This document shows positions 26,336 to 35,882 of a stretch of 64,000 bases of DNA, piece after piece. The notes beneath the pieces were generated by a model. The model searched no databases. It was not told the DNA's origin and saw nothing but the letters and a program-made list of their open reading frames with translations. The DNA is taken from NCBI GenBank assembly GCA_964390055.1, contig CAYMGQ010000003.1, positions 122,825 to 186,824 of the forward strand. The letters are read 5' to 3'. Position 1 is the first letter of the stretch. Every line of letters begins with the position of its first letter. The position numbers were made by a program, and so were the translations under genes. This DNA comes from CAYMGQ01 sp964390055. GTDB lineage: Bacteria > Bacillota > Clostridia > Peptostreptococcales > Natronincolaceae.

Positions 26336-29125
26336 TTATCTTGCTAGCCTTGTCCCAACACTAAAATCATCAGCATTATTTTTTGCATTCAAGCCCATAT
26401 ATTCCGCCACAATCTCCCTGAAAATCGGGGCACAATAACCCCCAGACCCTCCTTGAAAGACCAATACCGAAATGGCGATTTGTGGATCATCATAGGGGGC
26501 AAATCCTGCAAACCATGCATAACTATCATAGTCCTCTTTGTACTGGTCTATATTAACTCTGGGATTAAGCTGCCTTATAGCTTCCCTCATAATAAATTCC
26601 TCATCTTGGAACTTAGGGTTGTTTTTATTGTTTTGCTTTAATTCAGCTATTTTTGCCTCTACTGATGTCTTTGACACGCCAAAGGCGCTTAAGTGCCTTG
26701 TGAGATATTCAATTTCATCAAGGGGGGGTATTTTCCCCTCTCGCTGAGCAGTTCCAGTTTTTCCAGCTACTTTAACCGGCAAACGGTTAAAGTAGCTTGT
26801 GGCACCTCCCTGGGTAGTTACCAGATGCATACCATAGGTTATTTCATCTAAGTTTTTGTAATTGTTCAAAGGGATTTTTTCCACTAGTCTAGGGGGATAA
26901 TTTTTTCTTCCTTCACCATCATAATTTTGGGTTTTTTTAATCAAACTTAATTTATATCTAAAACCACCATTTGCTAGTATGGCTATATAATTCGTTATCT
27001 GAAGTGGCGTATAGGAATGTTCTCCTTGTCCTATTGAAAAATTCATTGTATCTGCAACACTCCACCTTGCCTGATTGAAATAACTATATTTAGCAATGTC
27101 GGTATATATACCCGCTTTTTCCTCTTTAATACCTAATTCTAACATCCTATTATAAATAATGGCCCTAGATGGATTCTCCTCTGCCCAGCTTACTATTTCA
27201 TCAATTATTTTATTTAAATTATCAGAAGATGGATTTAAAATTTCTTCATTCAAATCCTTGGTTTTCATTTGTCTTCTCAAATGATTCTTAAGCATGGCTT
27301 TTACTGTCTTTATTTTATTTTCTATGCTAGGAACTCCGCCATATCTTTCTCTAGGTACCTCAATCTCCACTCCGGTTTTATCATTTAAACCGAACTTTTT
27401 AGTATAATCGGTAAGTACATCCATATCCATTTTAATCGGTAGGTATCTACCAGCACCATAATCGTACCCATTTGCTACCGAATAAAAGTAAAAATTATTA
27501 GAATCTGCAATGGCCTGATGTAACCCTTGATAACCCATGGTTCTTCCACTTTGGTTCCATAGCCAATTTCTAAATCTATGGCCCCCAACTTGTATATATC
27601 CCCTATCGAGAATTCTATAATCAGGACTTAAGCCTTGTTCAATGCCGGCCAACCCAACAATCATTTTAAACGTTGAACCCGGCTGTATTGCAGTGCTAAC
27701 AGCTGTATTTAAAAGGGGTCTTGGGGCCAATGGATCCCGTTCGTTTTCTGGCATAAGGCTTTCCCAATTCTTTGAACTTATGCCAGTCGCAAAAAGGTTG
27801 GGATCATAGGATGGATAATTTGCTAAGGATAGTACTTCCCCCGTTTTTATATCAGTAACTACGACAGAAGCCGAGCTTGCATTGGTCATAGGTCCAGATG
27901 TTCCCACCAATTTGTTTGCACCCCATTGGGTTTCATAAGTTTCACCTTTTTGTATAGCTAAAAGAACCTTTTCCATTACTTCTTCTACAACCTTTTGTAG
28001 GTTTGCATCAAGTGTTAAATAAACAGTATCCCCCGGTACTGGATCCTTTCTTTCCAAGACATTTATTAGCCTGCCTGAGGAGTCAACAATTACTTGTTGG
28101 GACCCGTCTTTTCCCTTTAAAATCCTTTCAAAACTATGTTCAATACCTGTTTTCCCAATAATATCACTGGGCAGATAATTTAACTCATTAATATATTTAT
28201 CAATTTCTTCTTGCTGCGATATCTTTCCCAAGTATCCCAATGTATGGGCTGCCGTTGTACCCTCCGGATAATATCTTATAGGTTCCACTGCTATATTTAT
28301 TCCCGGTAAGTCAACTATATTTTCCTCTATCTCTATAACTGACTGCTTAGATATGTCTTGAGCCACTCGTACAGGCTGGTATTGGAGATAACCTTGTTTT
28401 CTTAATTGTTCCCGGACAACCATAATCTTCCTAGCTTCCAAATCTGTATAAGATTCTGGAATCTTATATATATCATTTTTAAGAATTTGAAAAGCCTCAT
28501 AGGCGCTTATATTCATATCAGTTATATTATAGCTCTCCAACCATTGTTCTTTTTTCATTTGATCGATAAACTTCCAAGTCTTGATAGATATCGGTACAGA
28601 TAAATTGGGTATATTTATAAAATTCTGTTGCACCCTCGCAGGATCAGTTTCTTCTATATTGTATCTCTGTCTTAAAATTTCAAAAGCTTCCTTAGGATTT
28701 TTTATTCCAAGCAGATTGTTTTTTTCCTTCCAATTTTCAATTTCTAAATCGAAGCTAAAATCATATTCATTATCTTGACCAATATATATAGGCAACTCAT
28801 CATTATACCTGTCATCATTTTTCTCTAAAATATTAATAACTGTCAATGCTACCTGGTTAATTTGTTCGTCTACAACTTCGTTTTTCATCATTTGCACAGT
28901 AAAGCTAGGACGATTACCCGCTAATAATCTCCCATACCTATCCCGTATTTCCCCTCTAGCGGCAGGTAATGGTATTGTCTTGAAAATTCTATTTTCTGCT
29001 TGTTCCCTGAATTCTTCACCTCTAACAATCATTATGGTGGCTAACCTGAATTCTATGATTATTAAGACAATTATAAAAACCAAAACTACCACATTGTATC
29101 TATTCTTTAGTTTTTCTAATTTCAT
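26336..29125 (-). CDS. mrdA: Penicillin-binding protein 2 (class B transpeptidase of the elongasome)
   Basis: 929 residues, long but usual for clostridial MrdA-type proteins. One N-terminal transmembrane helix (residues 12-33), then the dimerisation region with AARGEIRDRYGRLLAGNR, and a transpeptidase domain with STFK (in TAIQPGSTFKM, near 485), SNN (in ADSNNFYF, near 540) and KTG (VAGKTGTAQ, near 790). Insertions between the motifs account for the length. Works with MreBCD and RodA in lateral wall synthesis and sits directly after mreD in the operon. Confidence 0.94.
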   Translation of the reverse strand: MKLEKLKNRYNVVVLVFIIVLIIIEFRLATIMIVRGEEFREQAENRIFKTIPLPAARGEIRDRYGRLLAGNRPSFTVQMMKNEVVDEQINQVALTVINILEKNDDRYNDELPIYIGQDNEYDFSFDLEIENWKEKNNLLGIKNPKEAFEILRQRYNIEETDPARVQQNFINIPNLSVPISIKTWKFIDQMKKEQWLESYNITDMNISAYEAFQILKNDIYKIPESYTDLEARKIMVVREQLRKQGYLQYQPVRVAQDISKQSVIEIEENIVDLPGINIAVEPIRYYPEGTTAAHTLGYLGKISQQEEIDKYINELNYLPSDIIGKTGIEHSFERILKGKDGSQQVIVDSSGRLINVLERKDPVPGDTVYLTLDANLQKVVEEVMEKVLLAIQKGETYETQWGANKLVGTSGPMTNASSASVVVTDIKTGEVLSLANYPSYDPNLFATGISSKNWESLMPENERDPLAPRPLLNTAVSTAIQPGSTFKMIVGLAGIEQGLSPDYRILDRGYIQVGGHRFRNWLWNQSGRTMGYQGLHQAIADSNNFYFYSVANGYDYGAGRYLPIKMDMDVLTDYTKKFGLNDKTGVEIEVPRERYGGVPSIENKIKTVKAMLKNHLRRQMKTKDLNEEILNPSSDNLNKIIDEIVSWAEENPSRAIIYNRMLELGIKEEKAGIYTDIAKYSYFNQARWSVADTMNFSIGQGEHSYTPLQITNYIAILANGGFRYKLSLIKKTQNYDGEGRKNYPPRLVEKIPLNNYKNLDEITYGMHLVTTQGGATSYFNRLPVKVAGKTGTAQREGKIPPLDEIEYLTRHLSAFGVSKTSVEAKIAELKQNNKNNPKFQDEEFIMREAIRQLNPRVNIDQYKEDYDSYAWFAGFAPYDDPQIAISVLVFQGGSGGYCAPIFREIVAEYMGLNAKNNADDFSVGTRLAR

Positions 29126-29139
29126 ATTACATCACCATT

Positions 29140-29631
29140 CTAATATCTGTTTTTAGCGGATTTATATATTCTGTAAATATACTTATAGACAAAAATAGAT
29201 ATAAGTCCATTATAAATTACTTCTATAAGTAATATGTTCCCGTAAGTTGTGATAGCATTTAATTCGTAGCCTAAAAAATATATAAAAAAAATACCAATAA
29301 TATAATAAAATATTGTACCTAAAGTCGTAAATATTATAGGAATTACGAAGTTTTCCCTAAATATACTTTTGTTAATTACTGAGATTATATACCAAATTAG
29401 AATATAAATGAGTGCATTTAGGCCTATAACTCTTCCGAAAAGAATATCTTGCAATATACCTATAGCGAAAGCAATTAAAATGCCATTTTTCTTTTCCTCA
29501 TTAATGGCAAAACATATTGCCAGAACAAGGCCAAGATTTGGAATAACATTATGTATTTGTATAAAATGTACCAGGGTTGATTGCAGAATAAGATTGACAA
29601 TTATAATAATACCTATTTGAAAAATCTTCAC
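29140..29631 (-). CDS. mreD: Rod shape-determining protein MreD
   Basis: 163 residues, hydrophobic along the length with five or six predicted helices, including the conserved motif PNLGLVLAICFAI and GILQDILFG near residue 60, which characterise MreD. It is the membrane component of the MreBCD shape complex, and lies between mreC (16-base gap) and the PBP2 gene (14-base gap). Sequence conservation is low in this family, so context carries much of the call. Confidence 0.9.
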   Translation of the reverse strand: MKIFQIGIIIIVNLILQSTLVHFIQIHNVIPNLGLVLAICFAINEEKKNGILIAFAIGILQDILFGRVIGLNALIYILIWYIISVINKSIFRENFVIPIIFTTLGTIFYYIIGIFFIYFLGYELNAITTYGNILLIEVIYNGLISIFVYKYIYRIYKSAKNRY

Positions 29632-29647
29632 TATAACAGTACCCCTT

Positions 29648-30487
29648 TTATTCCCAATTTCTATTTGGGCTTATCACTAATACCTTGTTCATTTTTTTAA
29701 AATTCACGGCCGGTTCCACAACTACCGTTTTTAAAAGTTGGTCCTCTGATTTTGCCACTTCTATTACCTCTCCAATCAAGATTCCCTTGGGATATATCCC
29801 CATCCCAGATGTAATTAATTTATCTCCTGTAACAACTTCAGCCATAGAGTCAAATAAATATCCCGTTAATTCATTGGTAATATTTCCTGAAATAACACCC
29901 TGATAGTCCCTATTTCTAAGCACTTGAAAGCTAACCGAACTATTATTATCTATAATTGATATTACCTTAGACCAGCTACCGGCAGTCTCGTAAATTCTAC
30001 CTACTAGGCCATCTGACGATAATACAATGGCATCTTTACTAAGCCCTTGCTCCTCTCCTGCATCAATTGTAAAAATATCGAACCAATTACTGGGAGATTT
30101 GGCTACAACATTAGCGGCAATTGGTTGATATTCATCTAAACCATCTACATTATTCATGACAAATTTTAATCCTCTTAATTCCTCCAACTCATCCCGGGTT
30201 AATCTCATCTGCACTAATTCGTCTTCAAGCTGGTTTAATTGTTGTTTTAATCCGGCGTTTTCAGATAATACTCTTCTAAAATTGGCAACAGATGAAACCC
30301 TTTCCCCAACATTCAAAGCTCCTGCACTGATAACTTTTTGTACTGGATTTAATATGCTACCTATCCATTTTTCTAATATAGATATATTTTCTCGTTGTTT
30401 AGAGGTAAATCCTATAACTATAATAAGGCAAATCACAAGAATTGTAACTATTATAGCATATCTATTTTTAGATGTCTTTCTTCCCAT
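29648..30487 (-). CDS. mreC: Rod shape-determining protein MreC
   Basis: 279 residues: a short cytoplasmic N-terminus, one transmembrane helix (about residues 10-28), a coiled coil (about 65-105, with LKQQLNQLEDELVQMRLTRDELEELR) and the two beta-barrel domains (IAANVVAKSPSNWFDIFTIDAGEEQGL, MGIYPKGILIGEVIEV). Scaffold linking MreB to the periplasmic PBPs. It follows mreB after 13 bases. Confidence 0.95.
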   Translation of the reverse strand: MGRKTSKNRYAIIVTILVICLIIVIGFTSKQRENISILEKWIGSILNPVQKVISAGALNVGERVSSVANFRRVLSENAGLKQQLNQLEDELVQMRLTRDELEELRGLKFVMNNVDGLDEYQPIAANVVAKSPSNWFDIFTIDAGEEQGLSKDAIVLSSDGLVGRIYETAGSWSKVISIIDNNSSVSFQVLRNRDYQGVISGNITNELTGYLFDSMAEVVTGDKLITSGMGIYPKGILIGEVIEVAKSEDQLLKTVVVEPAVNFKKMNKVLVISPNRNWE

Positions 30488-30500
30488 TTCCCCACCATCT

Positions 30501-31517
30501 TTATCTTATTTTTCTCTTGGTAACTGCCCTTATACTATCTATGTCTTCTATCATTTTCCCTGTCCCTAGAGCAACACAATCCAACGGTTCATCAGCCCTT
30601 CTGACAGGCATGCCAGTTTCATTTCTCACCAGATCATCTAAACCCTCCAATAATGCCCCTCCTCCAGTTAACATAATGCCCATTTCCATAATGTCAGCTG
30701 CCAACTCCGGTGGAGTCTTTTCTAGGGTAAACCTGATTGCATCAACAATTTGATTGGCAGATTCTTTTAAAGCATCTAGTATTTCACCGGAGCTTATCTC
30801 CAAAGTTTTGGGCAAACCAGAAACTAAATCTCTACCCCGGATTAGCATTTTTTCCTCTTCTTCCTTTGGATAAGCTGCCCCTATAGTTAATTTTACTTCT
30901 TCAGCAGTCCTTTCGCCTATCATCAAATTGTATTGTCTTTTTATATATTGTACAATGCTTTCATCCAACTCATCCCCACCTACTCTAATTGACCTGGCTA
31001 TAACTATCCCACCTAGGGAAATAATTGCTACCTCTGTGGTACCGCCTCCAATATCCACGACCATACTTCCTGTAGGCTCCTCGACAGGTAAACCAGCCCC
31101 AAAAGCTGCGGCCATTGGTTCCTCAATTAGGTATGTTTCTCTAGCACCAGCCTGACGGGTAGCATCCTCTACTGCACGTTTTTCAACCTCAGTTATTCCT
31201 GAGGGTACACATACCACTACCCTAGGTGAAATAAGTGTCTTTCTAGAATATATTTTCCTAATAAAATATTTTAGCATACTTTGTGTTATATCAAAATCTG
31301 CTATTACTCCATCTCTCATGGGCCTAATAGCCACTATATTGCCCGGCGTTCTACCTATCATTCTTTTGGCCTCTTCACCTACTGCCAAAACCATTTTCGT
31401 ATCATTTTCAATAGCTACTACTGAAGGTTCCCTCAAAACCACACCTTTACCTTTTACATATACCAATGTATTAGCTGTTCCCAAATCAATACCTATGTCC
31501 TTGGAAAATAGTCCCAT
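30501..31517 (-). CDS. mreB: Rod shape-determining protein MreB (bacterial actin)
   Basis: 338 residues. The phosphate-1 motif DIGIDLGTANTLVYVKGKG is at the N-terminus and the phosphate-2 motif VVDIGGGTTEVAIISLGG near residue 160; MLTGGGALLEGLD near 285 is the adenosine motif. Forms membrane-attached filaments that orient wall synthesis. Follows radC with a 28-base gap and leads the mreBCD-PBP2-min string. Confidence 0.96.
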   Translation of the reverse strand: MGLFSKDIGIDLGTANTLVYVKGKGVVLREPSVVAIENDTKMVLAVGEEAKRMIGRTPGNIVAIRPMRDGVIADFDITQSMLKYFIRKIYSRKTLISPRVVVCVPSGITEVEKRAVEDATRQAGARETYLIEEPMAAAFGAGLPVEEPTGSMVVDIGGGTTEVAIISLGGIVIARSIRVGGDELDESIVQYIKRQYNLMIGERTAEEVKLTIGAAYPKEEEEKMLIRGRDLVSGLPKTLEISSGEILDALKESANQIVDAIRFTLEKTPPELAADIMEMGIMLTGGGALLEGLDDLVRNETGMPVRRADEPLDCVALGTGKMIEDIDSIRAVTKRKIR

Positions 31518-31545
31518 GTATATTTCTCCTTCCTATATTGTTCAT

Positions 31546-32244
31546 CTACATAATGTTTTTCTCCTTTAAACTGATATATACATTATCTCCTATAATGATG
31601 TGATCTAAAACTTCAATTCCAATAAGTTTTCCAGCCTCCACTAATCTTTTGGTTATATGTATATCCTCCTTGCTAGGCTGAGGATCACCGCTTGGGTGAT
31701 TGTGGACCAGTATTATTGAGGAACTCGAACGTTTTATTGCTTCTAAAAATACTTCCCTAGGATGAACAATTGAAGCATTAATACTTCCTATGGAAATATT
31801 TTCAACAGAAATAACTTCATTCTTAGTATTTAATAGAATAATATTAAAATGCTCTTTTTTTAAATATCTCATTTCCTCCATAAGTAATGTGCCCACATCC
31901 GCAGGGCATTTTATTTTATAGCGGTCAGCTCTTAAGGTTAGCGCTATACGCTTGCCTAGCTCAATGGATGCTATAATTTGTGATGATTTGGCCAAACCAA
32001 CTCCCTTTATTTGGCATAATTGCTCAATTGAGGTGTTCATCAGAGATCGCAAGCCCTCATTAGAAGAATATATGATTCGTTTGGCTAAATCAATAGCCGA
32101 AGTCTCTCTAGTACCAGTTGATAATACTATTGCTAATAGCTCTGCATTAGATAAAGAGTCAGCACCATATTTCAAAAGTTTTTCCCTGGGCCTTTCATGT
32201 TGAGGCATCTCCTTAATTGTAATATATAAATTTTCCTCACCCAT
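31546..32244 (-). CDS. radC: RadC family JAB1/MPN-domain protein
   Basis: 232 residues from the ATG at 32244, with TTGGAGTGG upstream; the frame extends five codons further to a TTG which overlaps that site. N-terminal helix-hairpin-helix (IEQLCQIKGVGLAKSSQIIASIELG), then the JAMM zinc motif, with E in VHPREVFLEAIKRSSSSIILVHNHPSGD: HxH plus D. Widely found beside mreB or maf; once linked to DNA repair, but the biochemical role is unclear. Confidence 0.94.
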   Translation of the reverse strand: MGEENLYITIKEMPQHERPREKLLKYGADSLSNAELLAIVLSTGTRETSAIDLAKRIIYSSNEGLRSLMNTSIEQLCQIKGVGLAKSSQIIASIELGKRIALTLRADRYKIKCPADVGTLLMEEMRYLKKEHFNIILLNTKNEVISVENISIGSINASIVHPREVFLEAIKRSSSSIILVHNHPSGDPQPSKEDIHITKRLVEAGKLIGIEVLDHIIIGDNVYISLKEKNIM

Positions 32245-32273
32245 TACAATCCACTCCAACTCTTAAAAATAAT

Positions 32274-32855
32274 TTATAAAATACTATAATTGAAATATTT
32301 TTTTAACATTAATCCTAGCTTATATACTGGTAGGCCCACTACATTAAAATAATCCCCTTCAATTCTTTTTATAAACAAAGAGGCCTTTCCCTGGATTCCA
32401 TAGGCTCCCGCCTTGTCCATAGGCTCACCAGTAGATATATATTTATGTATCTCCTTATTGTTCAGCTTACGAAAATAGACCCTTGTTACCTCATAGTCGC
32501 TAACATATATACCTCTGCCATAATCCATAATGCCTATACCCGTTACTACCTCGTGTACATTATTGGACAGAGTCTTTAGCATTTGAAATGCCTCTTGTGG
32601 ATCTGCTGGTTTCTCTAGTACTCCTTTGTATACAACTATGGTATCTGCTCCAACAACTATATTATTAGTTTTATAGGTCTTTGGGATACTTTTGCATTTT
32701 TGTAGAGCAGTATAGGAAGCCAATTCATAGGGGCTTTTAGCATGGTCCAGAATTTCTTTATAGTTGCTTCTAGCAATTTCAAAGTTTACCCCTAAATTTC
32801 TTAAGATCTCCTGTCGCCTAGGAGAGCTCGAAGCTAATACAATTATTTTAGACAA
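32274..32855 (-). CDS. maf: Maf family nucleotide pyrophosphatase
   Basis: 193 residues. The N-terminal ASSSPRRQEIL motif (residues ~8-18), VVGADTIVVYKG near 68, and DKAGAYGIQGKA near 145 are the family signature. Hydrolyses non-canonical or modified NTPs, chiefly dTTP/UTP-type substrates in characterised Maf proteins, and has been linked to septation. Precedes radC by 29 bases in the maf-radC-mreB arrangement. Confidence 0.95.
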   Translation of the reverse strand: MSKIIVLASSSPRRQEILRNLGVNFEIARSNYKEILDHAKSPYELASYTALQKCKSIPKTYKTNNIVVGADTIVVYKGVLEKPADPQEAFQMLKTLSNNVHEVVTGIGIMDYGRGIYVSDYEVTRVYFRKLNNKEIHKYISTGEPMDKAGAYGIQGKASLFIKRIEGDYFNVVGLPVYKLGLMLKKYFNYSIL

Positions 32856-32866
32856 TCCTCAATCAC

Positions 32867-33115
32867 CTACAATCTATTAAATATCAATACTGCTAATATC
32901 AGACCAAACAATGCTGATACATTTATATTAAACAAAAAAGTCATTTGTATATATAGGATCCCTAAATCCACTTTAAAATCCTTTAAACCTAAGGAACCAG
33001 GGCCATAGGATAATACTGGAAATATACCTCCTAAAAAATTACCAATTAATCCCCCTAGCACAACACCTGTTATAATTAATAGTACTAAAAGCCATGTATT
33101 ACCATACCTAGTCAT
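32867..33115 (-). CDS. DUF4321 family small membrane protein
   Basis: 82 residues with two hydrophobic helices (about residues 8-30 and 57-80) separated by FPVLSYGPGSLGLKDFKVDLGI. This layout matches the DUF4321 family, short proteins found before maf or radC in Clostridia. Function unknown. It is 11 bases upstream of maf, so it probably belongs to the same transcript. Confidence 0.8.
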   Translation of the reverse strand: MTRYGNTWLLVLLIITGVVLGGLIGNFLGGIFPVLSYGPGSLGLKDFKVDLGILYIQMTFLFNINVSALFGLILAVLIFNRL

Positions 33116-33133
33116 AATTAGCCCCCAGTTAAA

Positions 33134-33706
33134 CTAAATTATTTTAAAGCTATTTTGAAAATAGGATATTGTTTTTTCTACAGTAAAGTTGGCTGTTAAT
33201 CCAATAAATATTCCAGTAAATATGCTCGTTAATACCATAATGGGTAAGTAGGTATAAATTCGCATGTTATTAATAATTACAGCCGCCACCGTCAATTGTG
33301 CAATGTTGTGTCCCAAGGCACCAAATACACTGACTCCAACTAAACTAAATAGGTTTTTAAAATATTTATATATAAGAAACATTAAAATCGTACTTGCAAG
33401 TGCCCCTGCCATGCTATAAATCATTGATGAAATAGCTCCAGAGACTATTCCTGCAATAAAACATCTCATAAGGTTAACCGTCATTGCATACTTAAAGCCA
33501 TATAATACTAAAGTAATCAATGCAATTATATTGGCCAAGCCCAGTTTGGCCCCAGGGGCTATTCCTATAAAGGGATTAGGTATAAAACTTTCCAGGATAT
33601 GAAGAGCCAAGCCGAAGGAGGTTAACATTGCAAGGTGTACCATTTTTTTTGTGGTCATAATTGCCAACACATCCTCAGTAGTATAATTCTTTTTATTACA
33701 ATTCAT
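33134..33706 (-). CDS. Gx transporter family protein (heptaprenyl diphosphate synthase component I-like)
   Basis: 190-residue membrane protein with about five or six helices and the family features LALHILESFIPNPFIGIAPGAKLGLANIIAL (residues 30-60) and GALGHNIAQL. Named after the Pfam family Hpre_diP_synt_I but organised like an ECF-type substrate component. Often next to rnf or near apbE-type genes; here it is just downstream of the rnf terminator. Substrate unknown. Starts with an ATG preceded by an AATG-rich weak site. Confidence 0.78.
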   Translation of the reverse strand: MNCNKKNYTTEDVLAIMTTKKMVHLAMLTSFGLALHILESFIPNPFIGIAPGAKLGLANIIALITLVLYGFKYAMTVNLMRCFIAGIVSGAISSMIYSMAGALASTILMFLIYKYFKNLFSLVGVSVFGALGHNIAQLTVAAVIINNMRIYTYLPIMVLTSIFTGIFIGLTANFTVEKTISYFQNSFKII

Positions 33707-33803
33707 TAAAAGTTTATCATTAAAGGTTTGAAGTTACAAGTATAAAATTATTGATATTCCTTCCATATATATATCTGTTAATCTTTACTTATTATCATAT
33801 AAA

Positions 33804-33833
33804 AAACCCCCTAGTATTAACTAGAAGGGGTTT
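33804..33833 (-). terminator. Terminator of the rnf operon
   Basis: Stem AAACCCC-CTAGT with ACTAG-AAGGGGTTT around ATTA, followed on the minus strand by a run of T. It overlaps the last codons and stop of rnfB. Confidence 0.85.
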
Positions 33834-34647
33834 GTTTCTTCTGCCTTTCCAAATTTCCTTCAATGGCCCCGGTGGGACATTTTTCAACGCAAATAAAACA
33901 TTGAGTACATTTGTCATAGTCAATAAAAGCTAAATTATCTTTAAAATCAATTGCTTCAAAGGGACAGGCCTTTACACAAATTCTGCAAGCAATGCAACCT
34001 ACCTCGCATTTGCTTCTTACAGCCCTACCCTTCTCCTTATTATTGCAAGTTATGACAACATTTTGTTTATAGGGTACCATAACAATTACATCCTTAGGGC
34101 AAACTTCTATACATTTGCCACAGGCAGTACATTTTTCTGGGTTGATTTTAGCAATTCTGCCTTCTGTTATTTCTATAGCATCAAATTGACATGCCTTAAC
34201 ACAGGTGCCAAAGCCAAGACAGGAATAGTTGCAAGCCTTATCCCCACCACCCAGCATAGATGCAGTTAAACAATCATCAACGCCATAATAATCATATTTT
34301 CCCTTACATTTATCATTATCGCCATTACAAATAACTTTAGCAACCTTTTTTATGCTTTCACCCACCTCGACACCCATGATATTTGCCAGGTTATCGGCGC
34401 ATTCCTGCCCACCAACTGGGCAACCATCAATGGGAGCCTCTCCTTCTACGACAGCCTTTGCAAAACCATCACAACCAGGGTAACCACAACCACCACAATT
34501 GGCTCCTGGTAAAGCTCCTCTCACTTGGGATATCCTGGCATCCTCCTCTACGGCAAATTTTTGGGATGCATATCCTAATCCGATGGCGAAAATTAATCCT
34601 AATCCGCCCAGACTAATGCTTGGGTATATAATACTTTGCAATTCCAT
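33817..34647 (-). CDS. rnfB: Rnf complex electron transport subunit B
   Basis: 276 residues. One N-terminal membrane helix, then the [4Fe-4S] domain with GANCGGCGYPGCDG (near residue 50), then ferredoxin-type CxxCxxCxxxC motifs at CTACGKCIEVCPKD, CIACRICVKACPFE and CTQCFICVEKCPTG. The extra ferredoxin domains are as in clostridial RnfB. It takes electrons from reduced ferredoxin and is the last gene of rnfCDGEAB. Confidence 0.96.
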   Translation of the reverse strand: MELQSIIYPSISLGGLGLIFAIGLGYASQKFAVEEDARISQVRGALPGANCGGCGYPGCDGFAKAVVEGEAPIDGCPVGGQECADNLANIMGVEVGESIKKVAKVICNGDNDKCKGKYDYYGVDDCLTASMLGGGDKACNYSCLGFGTCVKACQFDAIEITEGRIAKINPEKCTACGKCIEVCPKDVIVMVPYKQNVVITCNNKEKGRAVRSKCEVGCIACRICVKACPFEAIDFKDNLAFIDYDKCTQCFICVEKCPTGAIEGNLERQKKQTPSS

Positions 34648-34659
34648 ATAATCCCTCCT

Positions 34660-35241
34660 TTATACAAGTCCTGCAAATCCTAGAAAAGCTATAGACATTA
34701 AACTAGCTGTGATAAGAGCAATTGGAAACCCTCTAAATGCCTTTGGAATATTAGATAACTCTAGTCTTTCACGAATTGCCGCAAATAGTACTATAGCAAG
34801 GGAAAAACCAATCGCTGATGCTGCAGAATTAACAATAGTTTCAATAAGATCGTATTTTTCCTGAATATTTAAAATTGCTACACCTAATACTGCACAATTA
34901 GTGGTAATAAGTGGCAAATATATACCCAAGGCCTGATACAAGGTGGGACTGGTTTTTTGTATAACCATTTCCACAAACTGAACTAAAGCAGCTATAACTA
35001 AAATAAAAGTTACCGTTTGCATATAAGCCAAACCTAGGTTCTCTAAAACATAAATTTGAATTAGGTAGGTGATAGCTCCCGCTAGAGTCATTACAAAGGT
35101 GACTGCCACCCCCATACCAAAAGCGGTTTCAACCTGCTTAGATACTCCCAAAAATGGACATATGCCTAATATTCTTGATAAAACAAAATTATTTACTAAA
35201 ATACCACTGACCATTATAACAAATAACGATTGTAAAGACAT
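34660..35241 (-). CDS. rnfA: Rnf complex subunit A
   Basis: 193-residue, six-helix membrane protein of the RnfA/NqrE family. NNFVLSRILGICPFLGVSK near residue 17 contains the cysteine of the intramembrane iron-sulfur centre shared with RnfE, and VTTNCAVLG-type sequence (LITTNCAVLGVA) near 105 provides the second. Together with RnfE it forms the symmetric core that carries electrons across the membrane. Confidence 0.96.
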   Translation of the reverse strand: MSLQSLFVIMVSGILVNNFVLSRILGICPFLGVSKQVETAFGMGVAVTFVMTLAGAITYLIQIYVLENLGLAYMQTVTFILVIAALVQFVEMVIQKTSPTLYQALGIYLPLITTNCAVLGVAILNIQEKYDLIETIVNSAASAIGFSLAIVLFAAIRERLELSNIPKAFRGFPIALITASLMSIAFLGFAGLV

Positions 35242-35257
35242 AAATTATACCCCCTAA

Positions 35258-35857
35258 TTAAGCATTAGCCTTTTTATTAGTAATGCTTGTGAATAATGCT
35301 AAAAGCAGACCTAGAATCAAAAATCCTCCCGGAGCCTGATTCATTATAGTCATAGGTTCAAAACCACTTCCCATAATTATCTTACCGAAAATTGAACCAG
35401 TCCCTAGCAATTCTCGTATTATTCCAAGTATGGTTAAAGCTATTGTAAAACCAAACCCCATACCTATACCATCTATAGCAGAATATACAATGGAACTTTT
35501 TGATGCAAAGGATTCTGCCCTTGCCAATATAACACAGTTAACAACTATCAGAGGCAAGAATATTCCCAAAGCCTCATATAAAGGGGTTACATATGCATGC
35601 ATAAGCATCTCTACCATAGTAACAAAAGTAGCAATTACAACAACAAAAGCCGGAATACGTATTTCTTCTGGTATCACCTTTCTAAGCATTGAAATAACAA
35701 CATTTGAGGCAGTCAATACTATAGTGGTCGCTAAACCCATACCAAATCCATTTGTTGCAGAACTAGTTACCGCTAGGGTAGGACACATTCCTATAACTTG
35801 TACAAATATAGGATTATTAAAAATTAACCCATCTGTAAACACTCTCTTAGCCTTCAT
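35258..35857 (-). CDS. rnfE: Rnf complex subunit E
   Basis: 199-residue paralogue of RnfA with six helices. The half-site motif IGMCPTLAVTSSATNG (near residue 24) and LIVVNCVILARAE (near 105) hold the cysteines for the intramembrane cluster. The gene order D-G-E-A-B is unbroken, with RnfA following 16 bases later. Confidence 0.96.
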   Translation of the reverse strand: MKAKRVFTDGLIFNNPIFVQVIGMCPTLAVTSSATNGFGMGLATTIVLTASNVVISMLRKVIPEEIRIPAFVVVIATFVTMVEMLMHAYVTPLYEALGIFLPLIVVNCVILARAESFASKSSIVYSAIDGIGMGFGFTIALTILGIIRELLGTGSIFGKIIMGSGFEPMTIMNQAPGGFLILGLLLALFTSITNKKANA

Positions 35858-35882
35858 AAAGTCACCTCCAGCACTTTAATAT

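Noticed and set aside
35430..35879. 149-codon plus-strand frame opposite rnfE
   Set aside because: RnfE is intact with its conserved motifs on the minus strand and the surrounding rnf operon runs the same way; the plus frame is a shadow.
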